Shown here piece by piece: positions 1 through 6,045 of a stretch of DNA of 6,674 bases; position 1 is the first letter of the stretch, and every line of letters starts with the position of its first letter. The translations under genes were made by a program, and so were the position numbers. The DNA lies in assembly GCA_013362725.1 (NCBI GenBank), contig JABFVP010000359.1, positions 1-6,674 of the forward strand, read 5' to 3'. Origin of the DNA: Cupriavidus sp. Its GTDB lineage: Bacteria; Pseudomonadota; Gammaproteobacteria; Burkholderiales; Burkholderiaceae. Below the pieces are notes generated by a model, which did no database searches, was not told where the DNA came from, and saw nothing but the letters and a program-made list of their open reading frames with translations.

Positions 1-1
1 C

Positions 2-1240
2 GGCACCTGCGTCAACCGCGGCTGCGTGCCCAAGAAAATGCTGTCCTACGGCGCCTCGTGGTCGGCGATCCTGTCGGGCTGCCTGTCGCACACCGGCGGG
101 CACGAGGACTGGCGCGATGCCATCGTGCGCGTCAACGCCGAGGTCGCGCGCCTGAACGTGGGCTACACCCAGCGCCTGACCGATGCGGGCGTGGAAGTGC
201 TGCGCGGCGAGGCGCGCGTCACCGGCCCGGAGGAAGTCTGCGTCGGCGACGAGACCATCCACGCGCGCCGCATTCTGATCGCCACCGGGGCGCGCCCGCG
301 CACGCTCGACGTGCCCGGCGGCGACCTGGCGGCGAGCTCCGACGACGTCTTCACCTGGCAGAGCCTGCCCGCGTCCGTCGCCGTGATCGGCGGCGGCTAT
401 ATCGGCGTGGAGCAGGCCTCGATCCTGTCGCGCTACGGCGTCAAGGTCGACCTTGTCGTCGCCGGCGACCGGCTGCTGCCGCATTTCGACCACGACCTCG
501 GCGCGGCGCTGGCCGACGCGCTCACCGCGCGCGGCGTGCGGCTGCACCTGAATGCGCGCGTGCACCTGCTGAGCCAGGCCAACGGCGCGGTCGAAGTCTG
601 CTACCAGCCCACCAACGACCCGAGCCGCGCGGGCCAGACCGAAGCCGTGCGGGCGCAGGCCGCGCTGGCGGCGATCGGGCGCGTATCCAATGTGCAGGGC
701 CTGGGGCTGGAAGCGCTGGGCGTGGCTTTCGGCGAGCGCGGCGGCATCCGCGTCGACCGCCAGTTCCGCAGCAGCGTGCGCAGCGTCTATGCGCTGGGCG
801 ATGCCATCGACGGTCTGCACCTGACGCCGGTGGCCACCGCCCAGGGCCGCTGGCTGGCCGACCGGCTGTTCGGGCGGCGCGGCGAACGGGCGGATTTCGA
901 TTTCGTGCCGACCGCGGTGTTCTGCGAGCCCGCCGTCGGTGCGGTGGGATTGACCGAAGCGCAGGCCATCGAGGCTGCCGGGAAGCCCGAGCGCATCCGT
1001 ACCGTGGTCAAGCGCTTTGTCTCGCTCGAGCACCGCTTTGCCGGGACGCCGCATCAGTCGGTGTTCAAGCTGGTGCTCAACGCGCGCAGCGGGCGCGTGC
1101 TGGGGGTGCATCTGATGGACAACGCGGCGCCGGAAATCGTGCAAGCGCTGGCGGTGGCATTAAGGCTGGGAGTGAGGGAGTCGCATCTGCAGACGACGGT
1201 GCAGGTGCATCCTACGGTGGCGGAGGAGTTGTTCGGCTAA
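2..1240 (+). CDS. gor: Glutathione reductase-type pyridine nucleotide-disulfide oxidoreductase (5' end missing)
   Basis: This is the 3' part (412 codons plus TAA) of a class I flavoprotein disulfide reductase; the N-terminal FAD dinucleotide fold lies off the left edge. Glutathione reductase is a cytoplasmic homodimer that uses FAD and NAD(P)H to reduce glutathione disulfide. Visible motifs, in order: the redox-active disulfide GTCVNRGCVPKK (bases 2-37, two Cys four residues apart), ATGARP (281-298), the second nucleotide fold VIGGGYIGVE (from 386), the FAD-contacting LGDAIDG near 794, and the C-terminal dimer-interface signature HPTVAEE (1208-1228) with the catalytic His and Glu. CVNRGCVPKK and the H-P-T-x-A-E-E ending favour glutathione reductase over lipoamide dehydrogenase or mercuric reductase. 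Oddly, the loop after the second fold reads VVAGDRLLPHFD (455-490); the E. coli and human enzymes have NADPH-binding arginines at its third and ninth positions, here Ala and Pro. Substrate and cofactor are therefore less certain than the family. The gene is convergent with the kinase gene. Confidence 0.85.
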   Translation, partial: GTCVNRGCVPKKMLSYGASWSAILSGCLSHTGGHEDWRDAIVRVNAEVARLNVGYTQRLTDAGVEVLRGEARVTGPEEVCVGDETIHARRILIATGARPRTLDVPGGDLAASSDDVFTWQSLPASVAVIGGGYIGVEQASILSRYGVKVDLVVAGDRLLPHFDHDLGAALADALTARGVRLHLNARVHLLSQANGAVEVCYQPTNDPSRAGQTEAVRAQAALAAIGRVSNVQGLGLEALGVAFGERGGIRVDRQFRSSVRSVYALGDAIDGLHLTPVATAQGRWLADRLFGRRGERADFDFVPTAVFCEPAVGAVGLTEAQAIEAAGKPERIRTVVKRFVSLEHRFAGTPHQSVFKLVLNARSGRVLGVHLMDNAAPEIVQALAVALRLGVRESHLQTTVQVHPTVAEELFG

Positions 1241-1269
1241 CGGCGCGCTTTCACACCCGCCTGTTTTCT

Positions 1270-1295
1270 CCCCTCTCCCGCTTGCGGGAGAGGGG
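1270..1295. repeat. Perfect 12-bp inverted repeat, REP-like intergenic hairpin
   Basis: CCCCTCTCCCGC (1270-1281) and GCGGGAGAGGGG (1284-1295) are exact reverse complements around TT. A GA-rich tail, CGGGGGAGAGGG (1296-1307), follows. The element sits in the 126-base gap between two convergent genes. No T-run follows the stem on either strand, so it is not a canonical intrinsic terminator, although it could slow or protect 3' ends of both transcripts. Similar CTCTCCCGC-n-GCGGGAGAG hairpins are, to my knowledge, dispersed between genes in many beta- and gammaproteobacteria. That this copy belongs to such a family is an inference, because only one copy is in view. Confidence 0.7.
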
Positions 1296-1366
1296 CGGGG
1301 GAGAGGGCCGGCGCATCGACGAAGTCGGATGCCCAAATTCACGCACGCCCCGGACCCGTCGTAAAC

Positions 1367-2827
1367 CTAGCCAGCCTCCACCGGCAACCTCAACACCGCC
1401 CGCACCCCGGTACCCTGCACCCCTTCCCCCAGCTCCACCGTCCCGCCAAACCGCGCCGCCATCTCCCGCGAGATCGCCAACCCCAGCCCCGAGCCCGGCT
1501 CAGCATTCCCCACCCGCCGGTAGAACCGCGCGAACACCTTCTCGCGTTCCTCGGCCGGGATGCCGGGGCCATCGTCCTCGACCACCAGGCAGGCGTGATC
1601 GCGCACACGCGTTGCCGACAGCGTGATGCGGCTGCCGCGCGGCGAGTACTGGATCGCGTTGTGGACCAGATTGGCCAGCGCCTCGCGCAATAGCGCGGGA
1701 TCGGCGCGCACCGGCAGCGCCAGCCCCGGCACCGGCTCCCAGCCGAAGTCCTGCTGCTTGCCGCGCGCCAGCGGCAGGTAGTCCAGCGCGACCTGCTCGG
1801 CCACGGTGACGGCATCGATGATGTCGATGCCTTCGCCGGCTTCACCAGCTTGCGCGGCGTCGGCGCGGTGCTGGCGTACCCGCGCCAGCGCCAGCAGCTG
1901 GGTGGTCAGGCGCGCGGCCTGTTCCAGCTGCGTGACGCTGCCGCCCACGGCTTCGCCGGCGGCCGCGCGCGCGGCTTGCGGGTCGGGCGCGTTGAGCTGG
2001 CGCTGGGCATATTCGGCCTGCGTCTTCAGGATGGCCAGCGGGGTGCGCAGCTGGTGCGCGGCGTCGGCGATGAACTGCGCCTGCGACTGCGCCATCGCGG
2101 CCGAGCGCGATACGTGCAGGTTGACCGCGTCGACCAGCGGCCGCACCTCGGCCGGCACGCGCTCGAACACGAGCGGGGTCAGGTCCTCGGGTGAGCGCGC
2201 CTCGACGTCGTCGCGCACGCGCTTGAGCGGGTGCAGCACGTAAGTGACCCCGCCCACCAGGATCGCGGCGCTCAGCAGGATCAGCAGCAGGTCGCGCGCC
2301 AGCGCGCTGCGCCACACCGAGCCGATCAGCGCGCTGCGCGGCTCGGCGGTCTCGGCCACCTGGATGATCACGCGCATGCGCGCATCCGGCCGGTACACCG
2401 GACGCGCCATCGCGGCAATGCGCACCGCCTCGCCCAGGTATTCGGCGTCGTAGAAGCGCGGCTGGTTGTTGACCAGCGGCCCGCGCGGCAGCGGCAGATC
2501 GCCGTAGCCGGTCACGGTCTCGACCTGGCCGGCGCGCTCGGTCGAGACGCGGTAGAACACATGGGTCTGCGCCGCGGTCTCGAAGATCTCCATGGCGGCG
2601 TCGGGCAGGGTCAGCTGGACGTTGTCGCCGGCCATGCCGATGGCGTTGTCGATGGCGCGGATCGAGCCGTAGAGCGAGCGGTCGTAGGCGGTGTTGGCGG
2701 CGTCGCGCAGGGTGCCGTAGGTAAGCCAGGTGTCGAGCGCCATCATTACCGCCAGCGCCGGCAGCAGCAGCAACAGCAGTTGCCGACGCAGGCTGCCGCG
2801 GCGCCACAGCAGCACCGGGTGCCGCAT
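1367..2827 (-). CDS. TctE-like two-component sensor histidine kinase
   Basis: An inner-membrane sensor kinase of 486 residues that should phosphorylate the response regulator encoded just upstream. Layout: short basic cytoplasmic N-terminus, membrane segment about 16-35, periplasmic domain about 36-175, second membrane segment about 179-198, HAMP-like linker 199-245, then HisKA. The phospho-acceptor is His258 in DAAHQLRTP. The ATPase domain has all its boxes: N box with Asn386 and Asn390 (NLVHN), G1 box EDDGPGIP (417-424), F box about 431-435 (VFARF) and G2 box GSGLGLAIS (445-453). The periplasmic region resembles the 2CSK_N domain of TctE-type kinases. The ATG at 2825-2827 was chosen over an upstream in-frame start because it follows the regulator's stop by one base (TGA-G-ATG), with AGGG just before it; the longer version would run deep into the regulator gene. 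This spacing implies translational coupling. The signal is unknown: TctE relatives respond to tricarboxylates, but the neighbouring gene is a different type of binding protein. Confidence 0.93.
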   Translation of the reverse strand: MRHPVLLWRRGSLRRQLLLLLLPALAVMMALDTWLTYGTLRDAANTAYDRSLYGSIRAIDNAIGMAGDNVQLTLPDAAMEIFETAAQTHVFYRVSTERAGQVETVTGYGDLPLPRGPLVNNQPRFYDAEYLGEAVRIAAMARPVYRPDARMRVIIQVAETAEPRSALIGSVWRSALARDLLLILLSAAILVGGVTYVLHPLKRVRDDVEARSPEDLTPLVFERVPAEVRPLVDAVNLHVSRSAAMAQSQAQFIADAAHQLRTPLAILKTQAEYAQRQLNAPDPQAARAAAGEAVGGSVTQLEQAARLTTQLLALARVRQHRADAAQAGEAGEGIDIIDAVTVAEQVALDYLPLARGKQQDFGWEPVPGLALPVRADPALLREALANLVHNAIQYSPRGSRITLSATRVRDHACLVVEDDGPGIPAEEREKVFARFYRRVGNAEPGSGLGLAISREMAARFGGTVELGEGVQGTGVRAVLRLPVEAG

Positions 2828-2828
2828 C

Positions 2829-3503
2829 TCAGCCCTTGGCCTCCGGCTCCAGCAGGTAGCCGAAGCCGCGCAGCGTGACGATGGTGACCCCGTGCCCGGC
2901 CAGCTTCTTGCGCAGCCGGTAGACCAGCACCTCGATCGCATCGGGCGAGACGTCGGCGTCGAGCGAGAACACCTTGTCGAGCAGCTGCGCCTTGGTCAGC
3001 GGCTGGCCGCTGCGTGCCAGCAGCGCGCCCAGCAGGGTCGATTCGCGCGGCGTCAGCGCCAGCGGCGCGCCGCCCAGCGTGAAGCTGCGGGTCTCGCCGT
3101 CGAACACCAGCGTGCCGCATTGCAGGCGCGGATGCGCGCGCCCGCGGCTGCGGCGGATCAGCGCCAGCAGCCGCGCTTCCAGCTCGGCAATGGCGAAGGG
3201 CTTGGGCAGGTAGTCGTCGGCGCCCAGGTTCAGGCCGCGCACGCGCTCGTCCAACGTGTCCTGCGCGGTCAGGATCAGCACCGGGGTGCGGTCGTCGCGC
3301 CCGCGCATCGACTTGAGCACGGCCAGCCCGTCCTTGCCGGGCAGCCGCAGGTCCAGCAGCACGGCGTCGTATTCCTCGGCCTGCAGGCGCGCCTCGGCCT
3401 GCAGGCCGTCGGCGACGTGCTCGATCACAAAGCCGCCCTGCTCCAGCGCGCGGGCGACCCAGCGTGCCAGTTCGACTTCATCCTCCACCAGCAGGATGCG
3501 CAT
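2829..3503 (-). CDS. TctD-like OmpR-family response regulator
   Basis: A 224-residue cytoplasmic DNA-binding regulator, the length I recall for Salmonella TctD. The receiver domain (1-115) has the acidic pair Glu7-Asp8, phospho-acceptor Asp51 (LLDLRLPGKDG), Thr79 and Lys101 (YLPKPF). The winged-helix effector domain (about 126-220) carries LTPRE (150-154), VFSLDADVSPDAIEV (178-192), YRLRKKL (195-201) and the wing RGFGYLLE (212-219). The VFSL-x-x-x-VSP stretch followed by RLRKKL is close to TctD. The ATG at 3501-3503 is well supported: AGGAGGA (complement of 3511-3517) lies seven bases upstream. The gene is first in a two-gene operon with the kinase and diverges from the solute-binding protein gene, so the shared 202-base region is the likeliest place for its own binding sites. 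PhoP/QseB-type regulators look broadly similar, but the kinase partner also supports the TctD assignment. Confidence 0.94.
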   Translation of the reverse strand: MRILLVEDEVELARWVARALEQGGFVIEHVADGLQAEARLQAEEYDAVLLDLRLPGKDGLAVLKSMRGRDDRTPVLILTAQDTLDERVRGLNLGADDYLPKPFAIAELEARLLALIRRSRGRAHPRLQCGTLVFDGETRSFTLGGAPLALTPRESTLLGALLARSGQPLTKAQLLDKVFSLDADVSPDAIEVLVYRLRKKLAGHGVTIVTLRGFGYLLEPEAKG

Positions 3504-3510
3504 GCCGGTC

Positions 3511-3517
3511 TCCTCCT
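3511..3517 (-). promoter_or_regulatory. Strong ribosome binding site of the response regulator gene
   Basis: On the - strand the bases read AGGAGGA, seven bases before the ATG at 3501-3503. This is nearly a full anti-Shine-Dalgarno match and fixes the start. The kinase gene has a weaker site and probably depends on coupling to this one. Confidence 0.8.
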
Positions 3518-3527
3518 GTGCCGGTTG

Positions 3528-3533
3528 ATTCTA
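3528..3533 (-). promoter_or_regulatory. Possible -10 box of the regulator-kinase operon
   Basis: The complement reads TAGAAT, one mismatch from TATAAT. It would start transcription near 3521, giving a leader of about 17 nt that still contains the ribosome binding site. The expected -35 position (complement of about 3551-3556) reads GAGAGC, which does not resemble TTGACA. The call is weak; an activator-dependent promoter or a start elsewhere in the divergent region is equally possible. Confidence 0.3.
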
Positions 3534-3556
3534 TGTTAGGTGCCGCGCGCGCTCTC

Positions 3557-3589
3557 GGGAAAAAGCATGGAAAGCGCCCGCAAAACCGG
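3557..3589. promoter_or_regulatory. Three A-tracts in exact 11-bp phase in the divergent regulatory region
   Basis: Successive 11-mers GGGAAAAAGCA, TGGAAAGCGCC and CGCAAAACCGG place runs of A beginning at 3560, 3571 and 3582, exactly 11 and 11 bases apart, in otherwise very GC-rich DNA. Helically phased repeats just upstream of a promoter are typical of tandem OmpR-family binding sites, and phased A-tracts can also bend DNA. They lie about 50-80 bp upstream of the start site inferred for the solute-binding protein gene. The repeats are direct observation; binding by the neighbouring regulator is inference. Confidence 0.35.
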
Positions 3590-3625
3590 GGGCAGCACCG
3601 ATGGAGCGCGCCCGCCGCGGGCGCC

Positions 3626-3631
3626 TATAAT
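3626..3631 (+). promoter_or_regulatory. Consensus -10 box (TATAAT) of the solute-binding protein gene
   Basis: TATAAT stands alone in GC-rich sequence 75-80 bases before the GTG start, predicting transcription from about 3638 and a leader of about 68 nt. At 17-bp spacing the -35 position (3603-3608) reads GGAGCG, no match to TTGACA. Just upstream is a 7-bp inverted repeat, GCGCCCG (3608-3614) and CGGGCGC (3618-3624). A perfect -10 box without a -35 box suggests activator dependence, and the divergent response regulator is the obvious candidate. Confidence 0.5.
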
Positions 3632-3705
3632 ACCCTCGCCCCGCCGCTTCCGGCGCGCTTGCCGCTTGCCGCGGCACCACCGGCAGTCCCTCCGTCCCGA
3701 GCACC

Positions 3706-4908
3706 GTGTCCCCGCGTTCGTCCCAGCCGTCACAAGTTTCCCAGCCGTGCCTGAGCGACAGCGCTGCGCCCGCTTCGGGGCATCGCCGCCGCCTGCTGGG
3801 CGCCGCGCTGCTGGGTGGCGCCGCATGGTCCCTTCATGCCCAGTCCAGGCCGCCGGCAGCGCCGCCGGGATACCCGTCGGGGTATGACGCCACCATTGCC
3901 GGCGCGCTGCGCGAAGGCATGGTCACGGTGTACGCGTCGACCGACCTGGAGGCGGCGCGGCCGCTGATTGCCGCGTTCGAGGCGCGCTACCCCGGCATCC
4001 GCGTGCATTACCAGGATCTCAACACGGTCGAGCTCAACCAGCGCTTCCTGGCCGAGACCGCGGCGCTGTCCGGCCAGTCGCCGGGGCCGCGCGCCATCTA
4101 TGCCGATGTGCTGTGGAGCACCGCGATGGACCTGCAGATCAAGCTGGTCAACGACGGCCATGCGCAGCGCTACGCCTCGCCCGAGCGCGCCGGGCTGCCG
4201 GGCTGGGCGGTATGGCGCGACGAGGCCTGGGGCACCACCTTCGAGCCCGCGGTGATTGTCTACAACCGCCACCACCTGGCCGGCATGCGCCCGCCGCGCA
4301 GCCGCAGCGGACTGGCGCGGCTGCTGCAGGAACATGCGCCGCGCTGGCACGGCAAGGTGGTGACCTACGACGTGGAGCGCTCGGGGGTGGGCTACCTGCT
4401 GGCGCAGCAGGATGCGCGCATGGGCAGCGAGTTCTGGTATCTGGCGCAGGCGCTGGGCCGGGCCGGGGTGCAGCTGTCGGCGTCGACCGCTGAGATGATC
4501 GAGCGCATCGCCGGCGGCGAGCTGGTGATGGGTTACAACCTGCTGGGGTCCTATGCCCTGTCGCTGATGCAGCGCGGCGCGGCCATCGACGTGATCGCGC
4601 CGAGCGACTACACGCTGGTGATGTCGCGCGTGGCCTTTATCGCGCGGCGCGCGCCGCGGCCCAATGCGGCGCGGCTGTGGCTGGACTACCTGCTGTCGCG
4701 CGAGGGCCAGGCGCTGCTGGCCAAGTCGACCTCGCAGCTCTATACCATCCGCACCGATACCGACAGCGTGCACACGGCCGCGGCGCTGTCGGAGCGGCTC
4801 GGCTACGCGCTCAAGCCGATCAGCGTCGGCCCGGGGCTGCTGGCGGCACAGGACGCGATGCGCAAGCGCGCGTTCCTGGCGCGCTGGCGCGAGGCCATGC
4901 GCGGCTAG
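3706..4908 (+). CDS. Periplasmic solute-binding protein, family 1 type (AfuA/PgtC-like), without transporter genes
   Basis: A 400-residue exported binding protein. Residues 26-45 form a signal peptide with three arginines (HRRRLLGAALLGG) and a plausible cleavage after LHA (residue 45); the RR-x-LL pattern could be Tat rather than Sec. The mature part begins an alpha/beta binding-protein fold: MVTVYAST (72-79), RPLIAAFEARYPGIRVHY (85-102), DVLWS (134-138), WGTTFEPAVIVYN (175-187), GELVMGYNLLGSYAL (271-285), then ARLWLDYLLSREGQALLAK (322-340), typical of iron/organophosphate-type binding proteins. I see no adjacent Tyr-Tyr pair as in FbpA-type ferric binders, so iron is not favoured. The GTG at 3706 is the first usable start after an in-frame stop at 3628-3630; no in-frame ATG occurs before residue 72, which would remove the signal peptide. 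The ribosome site is weak (GAG four bases upstream). No permease or ATPase gene is adjacent. Divergence from a two-component system suggests a regulated or co-sensing role; PgtC is a known precedent for a binding-protein-like partner of a two-component system. Ligand unknown. Confidence 0.85.
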   Translation: MSPRSSQPSQVSQPCLSDSAAPASGHRRRLLGAALLGGAAWSLHAQSRPPAAPPGYPSGYDATIAGALREGMVTVYASTDLEAARPLIAAFEARYPGIRVHYQDLNTVELNQRFLAETAALSGQSPGPRAIYADVLWSTAMDLQIKLVNDGHAQRYASPERAGLPGWAVWRDEAWGTTFEPAVIVYNRHHLAGMRPPRSRSGLARLLQEHAPRWHGKVVTYDVERSGVGYLLAQQDARMGSEFWYLAQALGRAGVQLSASTAEMIERIAGGELVMGYNLLGSYALSLMQRGAAIDVIAPSDYTLVMSRVAFIARRAPRPNAARLWLDYLLSREGQALLAKSTSQLYTIRTDTDSVHTAAALSERLGYALKPISVGPGLLAAQDAMRKRAFLARWREAMRG

Positions 4909-4932
4909 CGCGGCGCCCGCGATCAGCAGGGT

Positions 4933-5676
4933 TCAGGGCACCAGATCGGGGGTATCGAGCCCGTCGTCCTGCGCGCCGGCGCAAGCCTGCCGGCACAGCG
5001 TGGACAGCTCCTGGTCCAGCTCGGCCATCGGGCGCGGCACATAGCCGTGGCGCAGCGCCGGGGAAAACTTCAGGGTATCGATGAAGGCGTCGGACAGGCG
5101 CTCCGCGTTGGCGTCGAGGTTGAAGTCCTGCGGCGAGAACAGCCAGTGCGCCAGCACCCCGCCCACCGCGGCGTGGAAGGCATTGACCGCCAGGTCCAGG
5201 TCCAGGTCGGCGGGCAGCTGGCCGCGCTCCAGCGCCAGGCGCAGGTGCTCGCGCATCTTGACCAGGCCATCCTGGTGCGACTGGCGCTGGCGCTCGAAGA
5301 TGGCGCCGTTGTCCTGCACCATTTCGCACTTGTGGAAGATGATCTCGAACACCCGGCGCCAGCGCGGGTTGATCACGGTCTGGCGCATCACATAGGCGCA
5401 GATGTCGCGGATGCCGCCGAGCGGGTCTTCCTGGCGCGCCAGCCGCTCCGGCTCGATCAGCGCTTCCACCGGCAAATGGACGCGGTCGCACATGGCGGCG
5501 AACACATCGCTCTTGTTCTTGAAGTGCCAGTAGATCGCGCCGCGGGTCACCCCCGCGGCCTCGGCAATGTCGGCCAGCGACGGGCGTGCCACCCCGCGGG
5601 CGTGGAACACGGCCTCGGCCGCGTCGAGTATCCGGTGGCGCGTCTCGAGCGCCTCTTCCTTGGTGCGTCTGACCAT
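4933..5676 (-). CDS. AcrR-type TetR-family repressor of an RND efflux operon
   Basis: A 247-residue cytoplasmic repressor, expected to bind DNA as a dimer and release it when lipophilic drugs enter its C-terminal pocket. The N-terminus (RRTKEEALETRHRILDAA) and the helix-turn-helix SLADIAEAAGVTRGAIYWHFK (33-53) are close to E. coli AcrR, with the recognition helix TRGAIYWHFK matching it as I recall. The ligand domain also follows AcrR: EIIFHKCEMV (111-120), LPADLD (154-159), HWLFSPQDFNL (177-187) and SPALR (205-209), where AcrR nearly ends. About 38 further residues follow, including Cys228 and Cys232. The ATG at 5674-5676 was chosen because the AcrR alignment begins there; an in-frame start at 5766 would add 30 residues unlike the family. 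The ribosome site is weak (AGAGA). The gene diverges from the efflux adaptor gene and is convergent with the binding-protein gene, stops 24 bases apart. BpeR, TtgR and MexR-substitute names would be guesses, so no symbol is given. Confidence 0.92.
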   Translation of the reverse strand: MVRRTKEEALETRHRILDAAEAVFHARGVARPSLADIAEAAGVTRGAIYWHFKNKSDVFAAMCDRVHLPVEALIEPERLARQEDPLGGIRDICAYVMRQTVINPRWRRVFEIIFHKCEMVQDNGAIFERQRQSHQDGLVKMREHLRLALERGQLPADLDLDLAVNAFHAAVGGVLAHWLFSPQDFNLDANAERLSDAFIDTLKFSPALRHGYVPRPMAELDQELSTLCRQACAGAQDDGLDTPDLVP

Positions 5677-5705
5677 GATTGTCTCTGGTGCCGGCGGCAC
5701 GGCGC

Positions 5706-5719
5706 GATCGGTTCCGATC
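5706..5719. repeat. Perfect inverted repeat upstream of the TetR gene
   Basis: GATCGG, TT, CCGATC form a perfect 6-bp inverted repeat, flanked by GCGC at 5702-5705 and 5722-5725, which can extend the pairing past a 2-base interruption on one side. It lies 30-43 bases before the repressor's ATG. It could be a second operator or an mRNA hairpin in the repressor leader. CCGATC recurs as an overlapping repeat at 5920-5931. Function unknown. Confidence 0.4.
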
Positions 5720-6009
5720 TGGCGCGCATGGCCGGCCTGGTTGGTTCTCCCTGATGCGCCTGCCACGGCAGCCGCACATGCCAGTGGCTTGCGCCCCGGC
5801 GGGTCGTTGTCATCACATGATGGGCATTGCCAAGCTTGCGAGCCGATACGACGGCGCGCATCCTAACCCGAGCCGGCGGTTTGCGCCGTGATCCGGGAGC
5901 GGAGTGGACGCATTTCGTACCGATCCGATCGCTGGAGCGGCATCGTCTTGCGTCTTGCCGTGACTTTTCGCGCAGGTTGTGCGCCGAAAGGCCCTTTTGC
6001 AACATCAAC

Positions 6010-6039
6010 TTAACATACATGCTTGAATGTATATATAAT
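6010..6039 (+). promoter_or_regulatory. Sigma70-like promoter of the RND efflux adaptor gene
   Basis: The -35 box TTAACA (6010-6015, one mismatch from TTGACA), an 18-bp spacer and a perfect -10 box TATAAT (6034-6039) predict transcription from about 6046. The boxes stand in the only distinctly AT-rich patch of the window. The spacer is almost entirely covered by the AcrR-like operator, so a bound repressor would exclude RNA polymerase. The start site lies about 260 bases before the adaptor's ATG. Confidence 0.75.
6012..6035. promoter_or_regulatory. AcrR-type operator inside the efflux promoter
   Basis: The core is ATACAT (6015-6020), six bases GCTTGA, then ATGTAT (6027-6032), a perfect 6-bp inverted repeat. 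The 24-base site matches the E. coli AcrR operator, recalled as TACATACATT followed by TGTGAATGTATGTA, at 19 of 24 positions. The neighbouring repressor carries an AcrR-like recognition helix, which would explain the conservation. The site overlaps the -35 box and reaches the -10 box. The comparison is from memory and not a database result. Confidence 0.75.
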
Positions 6040-6045
6040 ACGCGC

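Noticed and set aside
1265..1310. Intrinsic terminator for the reductase or kinase transcript
   Set aside because: The stem is strong, but neither strand has a T-run after it; recorded as a REP-like repeat instead.
58..1626. Long open frame overlapping the reductase and kinase genes
   Set aside because: It is rich in Arg, Ala, Gly and Pro, has no recognisable motif, and overlaps two clearly real genes in other frames. It is typical chance openness at high GC.
2828..2941. Upstream in-frame extension of the kinase
   Set aside because: It would overlap the regulator gene by 38 codons of low-complexity sequence; the ATG one base after the regulator's stop gives a normal kinase N-terminus.
3730..4773. 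347-residue antisense frame across the binding-protein gene
   Set aside because: Composition is His/Arg/Gln-rich without domain motifs, and the opposite strand encodes a clear family member.
4909..4932. Terminator between the convergent binding-protein and repressor genes
   Set aside because: Only a 4-bp CGCG pairing is visible and there is no T-run, so nothing supports a terminator call.
5677..5766. 30-residue N-terminal extension of the TetR protein
   Set aside because: The AcrR alignment starts at the MVRRTKEEA methionine, and the extra residues look like translated intergenic DNA containing the inverted repeat.
5811..5822. Short near-palindrome CATCA-CA-TGATG upstream of the repressor gene
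   Set aside because: Five-base arms are expected by chance, and no promoter boxes are placed around it. A TTGGCA on the - strand (5828-5833) has no matching -10 box.
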